A stretch of 64,000 nt of DNA from the NCBI GenBank assembly GCA_031459855.1, contig JAVKHP010000001.1, positions 1,222,059-1,286,058 of the forward strand, in the 5' to 3' direction. Origin of the DNA: Armatimonadota bacterium (GTDB taxonomy: Bacteria > Sysuimicrobiota > Sysuimicrobiia > Sysuimicrobiales > Humicultoraceae). Each line of letters starts with the position of its first letter. The stretch's first letter is position 1. Below, piece after piece: positions 17,618 to 27,073 of the stretch. Made by a program: the position numbers and the translations under genes. The notes beneath the pieces are model-generated. The model was given only the letters and a program-made list of their open reading frames with translations, was not told the DNA's origin and ran no database searches.

Positions 17618-18472
17618 TCAGCGGGGGAACAGGCGCCGTACGTCCGCGCCGCGGCCTGCCAGGACCACGACGCCGACCAGCGCCGCGGCGAAGACGATCA
17701 GGAGCGCCGACAGCGCGGCGACGGTGGGATCCTGCCATTTCTCCATGTACAGGAACATCTCGATGGGCAACGTGTTGTTCTCGCCGCGGGTGAGGAAGAT
17801 CGAGCTCTCGACCTGATCGAAGGAGACGATGAAGGCGAACACGCCGGCCGTGAGTACGCCGGCGCGGATCTGGGGCAGCACGATGCGCCACAGCACCGTG
17901 GGCGTCGACGCCCCCAGGTCCTGCGCCGCTTCTTCCAGGGCGACGTCGAGCCCGACGAGGTTGGCAGCGACGATGGTGATCACGAACGGGAGCACGACGA
18001 TGGTGTGGGCCAGGACGAGGGGCACGATCCCACCCTGGAGCCCGAGCCGTGCGAAGAAGATGAACCAGCCCACGCCCAGCACGATCTTCGGCATCACGAT
18101 GGGCGACAGCAGGAACCCCCGCAGCAGCTCCTTGCCGCGGAACCGGCCGCGGACCAGGGCCAGCGCCCCCAGCACCCCGATGCCCAGGGCGAGGCCGGTG
18201 GCGAGCAGGGCGATGACCACGCTGCGCGCGAACGCCGCGCGGAACGCGGGCAGGCTCAGCAGGTGGCCGTACCAGCGCAGCGACAGCCCCGGGGGCGGAA
18301 ACACCCCGTAGGGGACGCTGCTGAACGAGTAGACCACCACGATGGCCAGCGGCAGCAGCACGAAGCCCACGCCCAGCAACAGCGTCGTCCGCAGCAGGGC
18401 GTCGCGCACCGCGCCGGCCCGGGCCTCCTGGGCAGCGACCGAGGCGTACGCCCGCACCGCCGGCGCGCTCAT
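17618..18472 (-). CDS. ABC permease, spermidine/putrescine type (PotC-like)
   Basis: A 284-residue permease with about six membrane segments. The EAA loop reads EEAAQDLGASTPTVLWRIVLPQIRAG. The start overlaps the upstream permease stop as ATGA. The sequence FIVSFDQVESSIFLTRGENNTLPIEMFLYMEKW near the end is typical of PotC. It acts in the inner membrane with the PotB-like subunit at 18469 and the ATPase at 19314. The frame is open far upstream but only this part is protein-like. Confidence 0.9.
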   Translation of the reverse strand: MSAPAVRAYASVAAQEARAGAVRDALLRTTLLLGVGFVLLPLAIVVVYSFSSVPYGVFPPPGLSLRWYGHLLSLPAFRAAFARSVVIALLATGLALGIGVLGALALVRGRFRGKELLRGFLLSPIVMPKIVLGVGWFIFFARLGLQGGIVPLVLAHTIVVLPFVITIVAANLVGLDVALEEAAQDLGASTPTVLWRIVLPQIRAGVLTAGVFAFIVSFDQVESSIFLTRGENNTLPIEMFLYMEKWQDPTVAALSALLIVFAAALVGVVVLAGRGADVRRLFPR

Positions 18473-19317
18473 ACCGAGGGCAGGCGCCGCAGCACGGCGT
18501 TGAGGGCCCACACGGCGGCCATGGAGAGCGCCAGCAGCACCAGCCCCGAGACGGCGCCCGCGGGCCAGTTGATCTCGACCGTGTTGTTGTAGACCATCAG
18601 GGGCAACACCTGGACCCGGCCCCCGCCCAGCAGCCGCGGCGTCACGAAGGCGCTGAGGGCCAGCGTGAAGCAGATCAGCGCCCCCGCCACGACCCCCGGC
18701 ATCGTCAAGGGCAAGGTCACGTGGCGGAACGCGTCCCACCAGCTGGCGCCCAGATCGGTGGCGGCGTCCTTCAGGTCGCGGTCCACCCGTCCCATCACGC
18801 TGTAGATGGGGAAGATGGCGAACGGCAGCATGATGTGCGTCAGACTGATGACCACTCCCCGCGTGTTGAACAGCAGGCTGAGGGGTTCGTCGATCACCCC
18901 CAGGGCGCGCAGTGCTGTGTTCACCAGCCCCTGGCTCGCCAGCAGGATGAGCCACCCGTAGGTGCGCACGACCACGCTGACCAGCAGGGGGGAGAACAGC
19001 AGCAACGCCAGGAGGGCCCGGGGCCCGGCGGCCCGCACGCGGGTCTGCAGGGCGTAGGCCACGGGATAGCCGATGGCCAGCGCCAGCCCCGTGACCACCA
19101 GCGACAGCCGCACCGACTCCGCGATCACCTTGTACGAGAACGGGTCCGTGAAGTAGTCGAGGTACGTCCGCAGCGTCCAGACCGGGAGGATGCGGCCGTC
19201 CTTGAACAGGTGGAACGAGTTGACGAAGTACACGCCCAGCGGGATCACGTACAGCACGGCCATGGCCACGAGCGCCGGTGCCAGCAGACCCATCACGGCA
19301 ACGCCGCCCAGTCTCAT
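18469..19317 (-). CDS. ABC permease, spermidine/putrescine type (PotB-like)
   Basis: A 282-residue permease: first helix LLAPALVAMAVLYVIPLGVYFVNSF, periplasmic stretch with LRTYLDYFTDPFSYKV, and EAA loop DAATDLGASWWDAFRHVTLPLTMPG. This is the PotB/PotH side of a polyamine-type importer. Its start overlaps the ATPase stop and its stop overlaps the PotC-like start, both as ATGA, which makes the three genes a tight translation-coupled unit. Confidence 0.9.
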   Translation of the reverse strand: MRLGGVAVMGLLAPALVAMAVLYVIPLGVYFVNSFHLFKDGRILPVWTLRTYLDYFTDPFSYKVIAESVRLSLVVTGLALAIGYPVAYALQTRVRAAGPRALLALLLFSPLLVSVVVRTYGWLILLASQGLVNTALRALGVIDEPLSLLFNTRGVVISLTHIMLPFAIFPIYSVMGRVDRDLKDAATDLGASWWDAFRHVTLPLTMPGVVAGALICFTLALSAFVTPRLLGGGRVQVLPLMVYNNTVEINWPAGAVSGLVLLALSMAAVWALNAVLRRLPSV

Positions 19318-20435
19318 CGGTCCCTGACGACCACCGCCTGGTGGGGGTCCCACGCGACGGCCACGGTGTCGCCCCGCTGCCACAGTGGCGTCCCGCTGCG
19401 GTAGGGGACCGCGGCGTGCAGACGCAGCGGGCCGGCGGCCAGCCGGTACCTGACCACCAAGCCCGAGAACGCCCGGTCCTCCACCAGGGCGGCCAGGCCG
19501 CTGCCCGGCGGGGCCAGCTGCAACCGTTCGGGCCGCACGCACACCGCCACCGTCTCGCCCCGTTGCTCCCCGCCCTGGCCGCGGGCGCGTACGACGCCGG
19601 CGGGCGTCCGCACCGTCGCCAGCTCGTCGGCGACTTCCTCCACCACGCCGTCGATGAGATTGGCGTCGCCGATGAAGTTGGCCACGAAGCGGGTGGCCGG
19701 CCGCTCGTAGATCTCCATCGGCGTCCCCACCTGGAGCAGCCGGCCACCGTCCATCACCCCGATCCGATCGCTCATGGCGAGCGCCTCGCCCTGGTCGTGG
19801 GTGACGTAGAGGAACGTCGTGCCCAGCTCGCGCTGCAGGCGCTTGAGCTCCTCCTGCATCTGCAACCGCAGCTTGAGGTCCAGGGCGCTCAGCGGCTCGT
19901 CCAGCAGCAACACCCGCGGACGGTTGACCAGCGCCCGGGCCAGGGCCACACGCTGCTGCTGGCCGCCGGAGAGTTCGCCGATGCGGCGGCCCTCGAGCCC
20001 CACCAGCCGTACCAGCTCCAGCGCCTCGCCCACGCGGCGGCGCACCTCGGCCTCGCCCAGGCGCTTCATGCGCAGGCCGAAGGCGATGTTGTCGAAGACG
20101 CTGTAGTGGGGGAAGAGCGCCAGACGCTGGAAGACCATGTTGGTCTCGCGGCGGTTGGGCGGGATCCGCCCCATGGGCCGACCGTCGATGACCACGTCGC
20201 CTTCGTCGGCGTGCTCGAAGCCACCGATGATGCGCAGGGTGGTGGTCTTGCCGCAGCCCGAGGGGCCCAGCAGCGAGAAGAACTCCCCGCCGTGGACCGT
20301 CAGGGACACCGCCGACACCGCGACCACGGTCCCGAACCGCTTGGTGACGGCCCGCACGTCCACCTCGGCGCCACCGGCGGAGACGCTGGGGGCCTGGGGC
20401 GGTGCGCCGGGCATGCTGTGGAGCGAACGAGCCAC
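19314..20435 (-). CDS. ABC ATP-binding protein, spermidine/putrescine type (PotA-like)
   Basis: A 373-residue ATPase with Walker A GPSGCGKTT, Q-loop FQRLALFPHYSVFDNIAFGL, signature LSGGQQQRV, Walker B VLLLDEPLSALD and H-loop YVTHDQGEALAMSD. A C-terminal TOBE domain (about residues 260-373) includes VAVCVRPERLQL. The GTG at 20435 is preferred because AAGG sits eight bases before it, within the stop codon region of the binding-protein gene; an ATG at 20414 is the alternative (366 residues). It energises the two permeases downstream. Confidence 0.92.
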   Translation of the reverse strand: MARSLHSMPGAPPQAPSVSAGGAEVDVRAVTKRFGTVVAVSAVSLTVHGGEFFSLLGPSGCGKTTTLRIIGGFEHADEGDVVIDGRPMGRIPPNRRETNMVFQRLALFPHYSVFDNIAFGLRMKRLGEAEVRRRVGEALELVRLVGLEGRRIGELSGGQQQRVALARALVNRPRVLLLDEPLSALDLKLRLQMQEELKRLQRELGTTFLYVTHDQGEALAMSDRIGVMDGGRLLQVGTPMEIYERPATRFVANFIGDANLIDGVVEEVADELATVRTPAGVVRARGQGGEQRGETVAVCVRPERLQLAPPGSGLAALVEDRAFSGLVVRYRLAAGPLRLHAAVPYRSGTPLWQRGDTVAVAWDPHQAVVVRDR

Positions 20436-20443
20436 GGGGTGCC

Positions 20444-21502
20444 TTACAGGCGCGACTTGACCTCCTTCTCCCAGCGCTGACGCCACTCGCTGGCCTTCTG
20501 GCCCATCGTGGCCCAGTCGAGCCAGATGGCCGTGTCCAGCAGCTTGGGGTTGAGGATGGCGCGCACCGCCTCCGACAGCTCGGCGTCGGTGCGGGCGGGG
20601 ATGCCGAAGGTCAGGCGCGCGTACCGGGCGTTGTTCTCCGCCGTGAGCAGCTCGTTGATGATCTCCTCGGCGACGCGGATCTGCTCGGGCGTGCTGCCCT
20701 TGACGATCTGCAGGTAGATGGGGAAGGCCACGACGCCCTCCTTGGGCACCGCGAACCCCAGGGGAGCGCCACCGAGCTCCCAGAACTTCCAGATGCTGGT
20801 GAACCACGGCGCGATGTGTGCCTCGCCCGTCACCAGCAGCTGCAGCAGCTGATCGTTGCTGTTGGCCAGGGCCCGAATGTTCTTGGCGTTCTCCGCCCAG
20901 ACGCGGAAGCCGGGGTCGATGTTCTTCTCGTCACCGCCGTTGAACCGGGCCGCCAGCACCAGCGGGATGAAGTTGTTGTCGAAGAAGGTCACCTTGCCAC
21001 GCCACTTGGGGCTCCACAGCTCCGTCCACGAAGTGGGCGGTTCCTTCACCAGGTTTCGGTTGTACATGTAGCCCACGCCGCTGATCCCGTACCCGATGCC
21101 CCGATCGCCCGGACGCCGCAGGGTCCGGTGGACCCTGGTCATGTTGGGGATGCGGGCGGGCGACAGCGGGATCCACATGTCGTCGGCGTCGCCGCGGTTG
21201 CTGATGTCGATGTTGAAGTACCCGAAGTTGATCAGCGGGCGCGTGGGATCGGCCTGCTTGGCCGCGATCATGCGCGGGTAGGTCACGGCGTTGTTGGACT
21301 CCCAGAACTCGATCTCCACGTCGGGGTGCGCCCGCACGTACCGGGCCACCACCTCGCGGGGCACGACGCCCTGGTTGGCCCCGGCCCAGATGAACATGGT
21401 CAGCTTGACCCTGGGGGCGGCCGCTGCCGGCGGCAGCACCAGCGCGCCCAGCACCAGTGCCACGATCGCCCAGCTTCCCGGGCGGACCCATCGCCTCCTC
21501 AT
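20444..21502 (-). CDS. ABC substrate-binding protein, PotD-like
   Basis: A 352-residue exported binding protein. The signal peptide is at residues 1-28 (IVALVLGALVLPPAAAAP). The mature part begins VKLTMFIWAGANQGVVPREVVARY, a PotD/spermidine-binding style opening, then GYGISGVGYMYNRNLVKEPPTSWTELWSPKWRGKVTFFDN, which is typical of this family. A strong GGAGGGCGAGGAG site precedes the ATG. First gene of the PotA-B-C unit. The actual ligand may be a polyamine, an opine or another amine. Confidence 0.9.
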   Translation of the reverse strand: MRRRWVRPGSWAIVALVLGALVLPPAAAAPRVKLTMFIWAGANQGVVPREVVARYVRAHPDVEIEFWESNNAVTYPRMIAAKQADPTRPLINFGYFNIDISNRGDADDMWIPLSPARIPNMTRVHRTLRRPGDRGIGYGISGVGYMYNRNLVKEPPTSWTELWSPKWRGKVTFFDNNFIPLVLAARFNGGDEKNIDPGFRVWAENAKNIRALANSNDQLLQLLVTGEAHIAPWFTSIWKFWELGGAPLGFAVPKEGVVAFPIYLQIVKGSTPEQIRVAEEIINELLTAENNARYARLTFGIPARTDAELSEAVRAILNPKLLDTAIWLDWATMGQKASEWRQRWEKEVKSRL

Positions 21503-21617
21503 GCTCCTCGCCCTCCTTTCCCGGGTGGCACAGTGGCCGAATGAGCTCCAGACGGCCGGGTGTGTTGGCGATTCGCGCTGCAACCTCCTGCTGCGCCGGC
21601 ACCCGGCGTCGTTGGAG

Positions 21618-21666
21618 ACCGTGTGGTGCACGGTGGCAGTTGGCGGCCCTTCTGACAATTTACCGA
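21618..21666 (-). promoter_or_regulatory. Possible promoter/operator upstream of the Pot-type operon
   Basis: Within the 221-base gap above the binding-protein gene, an AT-rich island at about 21654-21666 (TAAATTGT on the minus strand) is the only plausible -10-like sequence. A six-base inverted repeat, ACCGTG-5-CACGGT at 21618-21634, lies downstream of it. No good -35 can be named, so this is a weak call. Confidence 0.25.
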
Positions 21667-21723
21667 CGCTCACCTCGCACCGCGTGGCGCAACCGCGCGC
21701 CGGGGCGCGGAGGTGGGCGACGG

Positions 21724-22086
21724 TCACGCGCGGCCGTGCGTCGTGGCGGCGTCATACAGCTGGTCGGTCTTCGCGGCCATGATGAAGTCGTTGCGGTGCA
21801 GGCCCCGGATCTTGTGGGTCCACCAGGTCACCGTCACGCGCCCCCACTCCGTCAGGATGGCCGGGTGATGGCCTTCCTCCTCGGCCAGGGCGCCGACCGC
21901 GTTGGTGAACGCCAGCGCCTGCGCGAAGGTCTTGAACCGGAAGACGCGTTCCAGCCGCTTGATGCCGTCGCGCTCGACCACCTGCCAGTCGGGCACGTGC
22001 GGCTGCCACGCGGCGATCTGGGCGTCGGTGAGCGGGGGCTCGTCGCCGCGGCACGCGGTGCACTTGAGGTGTGCCAGCTCGGTCAT
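21724..22086 (-). CDS. phhB: 4a-hydroxytetrahydrobiopterin dehydratase (pterin carbinolamine dehydratase)
   Basis: A 120-residue protein of the PCD/DCoH fold that recycles the pterin cofactor of aromatic amino acid hydroxylases. The active-site motif is complete: [23 protein letters not shown], then [12 protein letters not shown]. The N-terminus has a CTACRG sequence seen in a subset of the family. GGGAGGAG precedes the ATG. No phenylalanine hydroxylase lies next to it; in such cases the protein may serve molybdopterin or other pterin metabolism. Confidence 0.93.
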   Translation of the reverse strand: MTELAHLKCTACRGDEPPLTDAQIAAWQPHVPDWQVVERDGIKRLERVFRFKTFAQALAFTNAVGALAEEEGHHPAILTEWGRVTVTWWTHKIRGLHRNDFIMAAKTDQLYDAATTHGRA

Positions 22087-22544
22087 GGTCTCTCCTCCCG
22101 TTGGCCTGTGCACATCCAGCCTCGGCCCGGCAGCACGCAGTGACACGCCGGGACAGATTCCCGGCCAGGGCGAACCGCACCGGCCCTTGTGTCGATGATA
22201 GCCCACGGGCAGTTGGCGCGCACATGTGATGCGGCCGATCTAGCGTTCTGCCTGTGGGACCGCGGGCCCGCGAACCCCAGCCGCGCGAAGGTTGCCGTGG
22301 GAATCGCCCTGCCCGCGAGAGCACAGACCCGCGGCGGCGCAGGACAACTGCGCCAGCGGCCAGGTGCGGAGGATCGCACTGTCGTGGGCCGGCCGTCCAC
22401 ACTCGTGATGCACAGCGGCCCGCGGATAGTGCCGAGAGGAACCGTACCGTCTTGGGCCGGCTACACGTGCGGACCATCCGCACCACCGGGCAGGACGGCG
22501 CCCGCACGTGCCCGAAACCTGCAGGAGCGCACCAGGAGGCCCGC
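22087..22544. other. Divergent intergenic region, no gene seen
   Basis: 458 bases between the pterin dehydratase gene (minus) and the MFS gene (plus). Frames here have no conserved-looking protein and no good starts. It presumably holds promoters for both sides, but I find no convincing -35/-10 pair, palindrome or riboswitch. Confidence 0.5.
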
Positions 22545-24068
22545 GTGACCCGATCGGAACGGTTCGTGACCCTGGGCATCATGCTGGGGATCTTCATGGC
22601 GTCCATGGAGAGCACCGTGGTCGCCACCGCGATGCCCACCATCGTCAGCCAGATCGGCGGCCTGGCGTCCTACAGCTGGGTCTTCTCGGCCTACATGCTG
22701 GCGGCCACGGCCACCGTGCCGCTGTTTGGGAAGCTCTCGGACCTCTACGGCCGGCGCAGGGTCTTCGCGGTGGCCATGGGGGTGTTCCTCACCGCGTCGC
22801 TGCTGTGCGGCCTGGCCCAGAGCATGCCCCAGCTCATCGCGTTCCGCGCCCTGCAGGGGTTGGGGGCGGGTGGGCTGCTGCCGCTGGCGTTCATCATGAT
22901 CGGCGACATGTTCACCGTCGAGCGGCGCGCGCGCATGCAGGGGCTGTTCTCGAGCATGTGGGGGCTCTCGTCCATCGTCGGTCCGTTGCTGGGTGGGTTC
23001 CTGGTGGACCGGGTCTCCTGGCCCTGGGTCTTCTACATCAACGTCGCGCCGGGGGTGCTGGCCGCGGTCCTCATCTGGCGGTTCTTCGAGGCCGACCTGG
23101 CCCCGGGGCCCGCGCGCCCGACGGTCGACTACGCCGGCGCGGTGCTGTTGACGGCGGGAGTGGTGGCGCTGCTGCTGGGGCTGTTCGAGCTGGAGGGCGG
23201 GCGCGCCGCGCCACGGCTCGCGCTGGCCGCGGGGTTGTTCGCCGCCCTCGCGTGGGTGGAACGGCGCGCGGTCGACCCGGTGCTCCCCCTGCAGCTGTTC
23301 CGGCTGCGGCTGTTCGCCGTCGCCTGCGCCCAGGGGTTGTGGGCGGGTTGGTCGATGTTCGGCAGCCTGGCGTTCGTCCCCCTGTTCGTGCAGGCTGTCC
23401 TGCGCACCAGCGCCACCGCCGCGGGCTCGACGCTGACCCCAATGATGCTGGGCTGGGTGGGCGCCAGCATCCTGAGCACGCGGTTCCTGCTGCTGCGCCT
23501 GGGCTACCGGGTGCTGGCCCTGACGGGGATGGTCTCGCTGTCGACCGGTACGCTCTTGATGACCCGCGTGGGCCCCGAGGCCACCCGCGGCTACGTCATG
23601 CTGGCGGTGACCTTGATGGGGATCGGGATGGGGCTGTCGGTGCCGTCCTTCATGATCGCGGTGCAGTCGGCGGTCTCGCGCCGGGTGCTGGGCGCCGCGA
23701 CGTCCACGCTGCAGTTCTCCCGCAGCATCGGCGGGGCGTTGGGGGTCAGCGTGATGGGCGCGGTGCTGGCGGCGCGACTGGCGGGTGCGCTGCGCGCCGA
23801 CGGGATCGACCCCGGGACCGTATCGGTGCACCGTCTGCTCGATCCGCTGGCGCGGGCCGCGGCGGCCCCCGACGGGGCGCTGCGCGCCGCGCTGGCCGGC
23901 GCCATCCAGGGCATCTTCGTCGTGGCCTTCCTCGCGGCGCTGGCAGCGCTGGTCGTGACGCTGCTCGCCCCCGGCGGCCGTCTGGTCCTGGGGTCGCGGC
24001 CCGAGGACGCCGAACCGGCCCAGCCCGAGCGTGCCGGCGCCGTGCGCCCGGCCGGAGCCAAGTCGTGA
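22545..24068 (+). CDS. MFS drug transporter, DHA2/EmrB-QacA family (14-TM)
   Basis: A 507-residue exporter with the 14-helix family hallmarks: motif D1 GIFMASMESTVVATAMPTIV in helix 1, KLSDLYGRRRVF (loop 2-3), RALQGLGAGGLLPLAF (helix 4) and motif C SSIVGPLLGGFLVDRVSWPWVFYINV. It probably effluxes hydrophobic cations or acids using the proton gradient. GTG start after AGGAGG. Its stop overlaps the next start as GTGA, so it is translated together with the flavoprotein. Confidence 0.93.
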   Translation: MTRSERFVTLGIMLGIFMASMESTVVATAMPTIVSQIGGLASYSWVFSAYMLAATATVPLFGKLSDLYGRRRVFAVAMGVFLTASLLCGLAQSMPQLIAFRALQGLGAGGLLPLAFIMIGDMFTVERRARMQGLFSSMWGLSSIVGPLLGGFLVDRVSWPWVFYINVAPGVLAAVLIWRFFEADLAPGPARPTVDYAGAVLLTAGVVALLLGLFELEGGRAAPRLALAAGLFAALAWVERRAVDPVLPLQLFRLRLFAVACAQGLWAGWSMFGSLAFVPLFVQAVLRTSATAAGSTLTPMMLGWVGASILSTRFLLLRLGYRVLALTGMVSLSTGTLLMTRVGPEATRGYVMLAVTLMGIGMGLSVPSFMIAVQSAVSRRVLGAATSTLQFSRSIGGALGVSVMGAVLAARLAGALRADGIDPGTVSVHRLLDPLARAAAAPDGALRAALAGAIQGIFVVAFLAALAALVVTLLAPGGRLVLGSRPEDAEPAQPERAGAVRPAGAKS

Positions 24069-25294
24069 CGCCGCGCTGTGACGTCGCCGTCGTCGGCGGC
24101 GGGATCGTCGGCCTGGCGACGGCGCTGGCGCTGGTCGAGCGGGCGCCCGACCTCCGGGTGACCGTGCTGGAGAAGGAAGCCGACGTCGGCCAGCACCAGA
24201 CCGGGCACAACAGCGGGGTGATCCACTCGGGCCTCTACTACCGGCCCGGATCGGCCAAGGCGCGGTGGTGCGTGGAGGGCGGCCGCCTGCTGCGGGCCTT
24301 CTGCGCGGACGCCGGGATCCCCGTGCACGAGTGCGGCAAGGTCGTGGTGGCGACCGACGCGGCAGAAGCGGCCCGTCTGGACGAGCTGTACGCCCGCGGG
24401 GTGGCCAACGGGGTCGCGCGGCTCGAGCTGCTCTCCGCCGGGCGCCTGCGCGAGGTCGAGCCGTACGCCGCGGGCGTGCGCGCGCTGTGGTCGCCCACGA
24501 CCGCCGTCGTGGACTTCCAGCAGGTGGCCCGTGCCCTGGCCGCCGTGCTGCGGCGGCGTGGGGTCGAGATCGTCACCGCGAGTCCGGTGGTGGGCGTGCG
24601 CCGGGCGGACGGCGAGCTCGTGGTGCGGACTCCGCGGACCGACGTGATCGCGCGATGGCTGGTCAACTGCGCGGGGCTGTACAGCGACGTCGTCGCGCGC
24701 ATGGCCGGCGCGCGGCCCGACGTCCAGATCGTACCGTTTCGCGGCGAGTACTACCTGCTGCGCCCCGAGCGCGCGCACCTGGTGCGCGGTCTGATCTACC
24801 CGGTGCCCGACCCCCGGTTCCCCTTCCTCGGTGTGCACCTCACGCGCACGATCCACGGACGGGTGGAAGCCGGTCCCAACGCCGTGCTGGCGCTGGCCCG
24901 TGAGGGCTACACACGCTGGCGCGTGCACCCGGCCGAGGTCGCGATGCTGCTGGCGTATCCCGGCGTCTGGCGGATGGCGCGCCGCTACTGGCGCACGGGG
25001 CTGCACGAGGTCGTCCGGTCGTTCAGCACGCGGGCCTTCGTGCGCGCGCTGCAGCGGCTGGTGCCGGCCCTGGACGTGGCCGACGTGGTCCGGGCGGGTG
25101 CGGGCGTGCGCGCGCAGGCGGTGCGGCCGGACGGGACGCTGGAGGACGACTTTCGCATCGTGGTCGCCGCGGGCGCCATCCACGTGCTGAACGCACCCTC
25201 GCCGGCGGCCACCAGCGCGCTGGCCATCGGCCGGCACGTCGCGGCACTGGCGGACGAAGCCTTTGGATTTGCCCGGACGGTGGCGCGCGCCTGA
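24065..25294 (+). CDS. lhgO: FAD-dependent L-2-hydroxyglutarate oxidase-like protein
   Basis: A 409-residue flavoprotein. The N-terminal dinucleotide motif is VVGGGIVGLATALAL. Then come TGHNSGVIHSGLYYRPGSAKARWCVEGGRLL, WSPTTAVVDFQQVARALA, VNCAGLYSD and PFRGEYYLLRPE, in the order seen in LhgO/YgaF, which oxidises L-2-hydroxyglutarate to 2-oxoglutarate and passes electrons to quinone. Ends HVLNAPSPAATSALAIGRHVA. It overlaps the MFS stop by four bases. A hairpin lies in the gap before the next gene. Confidence 0.9.
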   Translation: MTPRCDVAVVGGGIVGLATALALVERAPDLRVTVLEKEADVGQHQTGHNSGVIHSGLYYRPGSAKARWCVEGGRLLRAFCADAGIPVHECGKVVVATDAAEAARLDELYARGVANGVARLELLSAGRLREVEPYAAGVRALWSPTTAVVDFQQVARALAAVLRRRGVEIVTASPVVGVRRADGELVVRTPRTDVIARWLVNCAGLYSDVVARMAGARPDVQIVPFRGEYYLLRPERAHLVRGLIYPVPDPRFPFLGVHLTRTIHGRVEAGPNAVLALAREGYTRWRVHPAEVAMLLAYPGVWRMARRYWRTGLHEVVRSFSTRAFVRALQRLVPALDVADVVRAGAGVRAQAVRPDGTLEDDFRIVVAAGAIHVLNAPSPAATSALAIGRHVAALADEAFGFARTVARA

Positions 25295-25322
25295 GGGTGC
25301 GCCCCCACGGGACGATCACACA

Positions 25323-25342
25323 GGGCGGGCCGCAGCCCGCCC
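25323..25342 (+). terminator. Strong hairpin directly before the M19 gene ribosome binding site
   Basis: GGGCGGGC and GCCCGCCC form a perfect 8-bp stem with a CGCA loop. The hairpin ends one base before GGGAGGAGG, the binding site of the gene starting at 25356. It could end the lhgO transcript, protect an RNA end or modulate translation; there is no U-tract. Confidence 0.45.
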
Positions 25343-25355
25343 GGGAGGAGGTCGC

Positions 25356-26546
25356 ATGGCAGCTCGACGCACACCGTCGCTCACCCCTGAGGAGGCGCGC
25401 CGCCTCCACGAGACCGCGCTGGTCGTCGACGCGCAGCAACCGCCTGTCATCGGCGGGTTCCTCTTCACCGACGCGATGCGCACGGCGCTGGCCGAGTACC
25501 ACCGGCGCGGCTTCACCCGCGAGGAGGTCATGCCCATCATGGCGGACATGGCGGTACGCGAACTCCAGACCTCGCCCGCAGCCCGGCGGACCTACCTGGA
25601 GTTCTGGCGGACCTCCGGCGTCACGGTGGCGTGCGGGACCTTCTCGGGCTCCCACAAGCTCAGCGACGCGTTCGAGATGGCGGTCAAGCGCATCGCCCAG
25701 GCCTACGGCGTGGTCGACGCGCTCGGCGGCGCCCTGCGCGTGTGCCGGACCGCCGCGGACATCGAAGCCGTGCACCGGGACGGGGTCCATGGCCTGGTCC
25801 TCGACTTCCAGAACACCACGCCCTTCGGGGACGCCCTGGAGCGCATCGAGCTGTTCGCCAACCTGGGGGTGCGCATGGTGCAGCTCACCTACAACCTCCA
25901 GAACCTGGTCGGCGACGGCTGCACCGAAGCCTACGGCGGTGGCCTGACGTACTTCGGCCGCGAGGTGGTCCAGCGCCTCAACGCGCACCGGATCCTGGTG
26001 GACGTGAGCCACTGCAGCGAGCAGGTGGCCTGGGATGCGTTGAAGGTCTCCAGTGCCCCCGTCATCGTCTCGCACTCGTCCAGCAAGGCGGTCTGCTACC
26101 ACGACCGCGGCAAGAGCGACGAGCTGGCACGCGCCATCGCCGACCGCGGCGGGTTCTTCGGCGTGGTGGTGATCCCCGGCTTCCTCTCGGAGCAGCCCGA
26201 GCCCACCCTGGACGCGTTCTGCGACCACGTGGAGCACCTGGTGGACGTCATGGGCATCGACCACGTGGGCATCGGCACCGACAAGGCCGGACCCGGGCCG
26301 GGCACGGACTCGATGGTAGCGTATCCGCCGGACATGCCCCTGCGCCGCCCCGAGACGTTCAACTGGGCGGGGTTCCGCGACGCCGAGCACCGGCTCACGC
26401 CCAACTTCCGCCTGCGGGGATTCGAGAAGTTCAGCGACTGGCCCAACCTGACCGTAGCGCTCGCGCAGCGGGGGTTCACCGAGGACGAGCTGCGCAAGCT
26501 GCTGGGCCTGAACTTCCTCCGGGTGTTTCGAGACGTGTGCGGATGA
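25356..26546 (+). CDS. M19 membrane-dipeptidase family protein, variant metal site (copy 1)
   Basis: A 396-residue TIM-barrel protein of the renal-dipeptidase family. The second-metal His residues are present (ILVDVSHCSEQ and VIVSHSSSKAV), as is the late Asp in HVGIGTDKAG. However, the N-terminal HxD metal motif is replaced (VVDAQQPPV), and the bridging Glu is Gln152 in LDFQNTTP. GARVxQLTYN-like wording (VRMVQLTYNLQNLVGDGCTE) is shared with copies 2 and 3. No signal peptide, so cytosolic. ATG after GGGAGGAGG. It may be a hydrolase with one metal or a different reaction. Confidence 0.85.
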   Translation: MAARRTPSLTPEEARRLHETALVVDAQQPPVIGGFLFTDAMRTALAEYHRRGFTREEVMPIMADMAVRELQTSPAARRTYLEFWRTSGVTVACGTFSGSHKLSDAFEMAVKRIAQAYGVVDALGGALRVCRTAADIEAVHRDGVHGLVLDFQNTTPFGDALERIELFANLGVRMVQLTYNLQNLVGDGCTEAYGGGLTYFGREVVQRLNAHRILVDVSHCSEQVAWDALKVSSAPVIVSHSSSKAVCYHDRGKSDELARAIADRGGFFGVVVIPGFLSEQPEPTLDAFCDHVEHLVDVMGIDHVGIGTDKAGPGPGTDSMVAYPPDMPLRRPETFNWAGFRDAEHRLTPNFRLRGFEKFSDWPNLTVALAQRGFTEDELRKLLGLNFLRVFRDVCG

Positions 26547-26614
26547 GCGCCCGGCGGCCAGCGACACCGCGCGCCCACTGCCACGGCGTACGGCCCGGGC
26601 CCGCCGGGAGGCGG

Positions 26615-27073
26615 TCACCCGAACAGCCGAGGTTTCCCCAGCAGCGCGCGCAGCGTGGTGATCTTGCCGATGTGGTAGCCGCGGTGGTAGACCGCGAACA
26701 TCAGCATCTCGCCCACGGTGCTGTAGTTGCGGGCCTCCACACGGGCGGCGGGGTCGGCCGTGCGCGCGATCTCCTCCAGGCGCCCCTGGCCGCGGTTGAT
26801 GGCGTCGCGCACCTGGGCCAGGGGCGGGTAGGCCGCGGGGCCGCCCGTGCCCGTCGCGAACAGCGCCTCGTAGCCGGCTGGCGGTTCGGTGCGGCCGTCG
26901 GCTCGCCGCGCCATGGCGGCATCGGTCAGCGCGATGTGTCCCGCCTGCCACACGATCGGCGAGAGCCCGTGGGGCGTGCGGTGGGCCTCGTCGTCGCTGA
27001 GATCCTCCAGGCACCGCAGCAACCGCGCGTGGGTAGCGGCCAGCCCGTAGAGCACCAGGTCCCTGATCTCCAT
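26615..27073 (-). CDS. DinB-like four-helix protein
   Basis: A 152-residue protein of the DinB/YfiT-type bundle. The three metal-binding histidines of the fold appear in QAGHIALTD (one) and YHRGYHIGKI (two). Members are thiol-dependent transferases or damage-inducible proteins of unclear role. The start at 27073 begins the first helix, MEIRDLVLYGLAATHARLL. The ribosome binding site is poor. It is divergent from threonine synthase. Confidence 0.8.
   Translation of the reverse strand: MEIRDLVLYGLAATHARLLRCLEDLSDDEAHRTPHGLSPIVWQAGHIALTDAAMARRADGRTEPPAGYEALFATGTGGPAAYPPLAQVRDAINRGQGRLEEIARTADPAARVEARNYSTVGEMLMFAVYHRGYHIGKITTLRALLGKPRLFG

Noticed and set aside
17618-19747. A 709-codon frame suggesting a fused ATPase-permease
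   Set aside because: The PotB-like permease and the ATPase are read in another frame with proper ATGA junctions; only the part after 18472 is real.
22508-25294. A 928-codon plus-strand frame that would fuse a long N-terminal part to the L-2-hydroxyglutarate oxidase
   Set aside because: The first 519 codons lie out of frame over the MFS transporter gene; the true flavoprotein starts at the GTG at 24065, with a four-base overlap.
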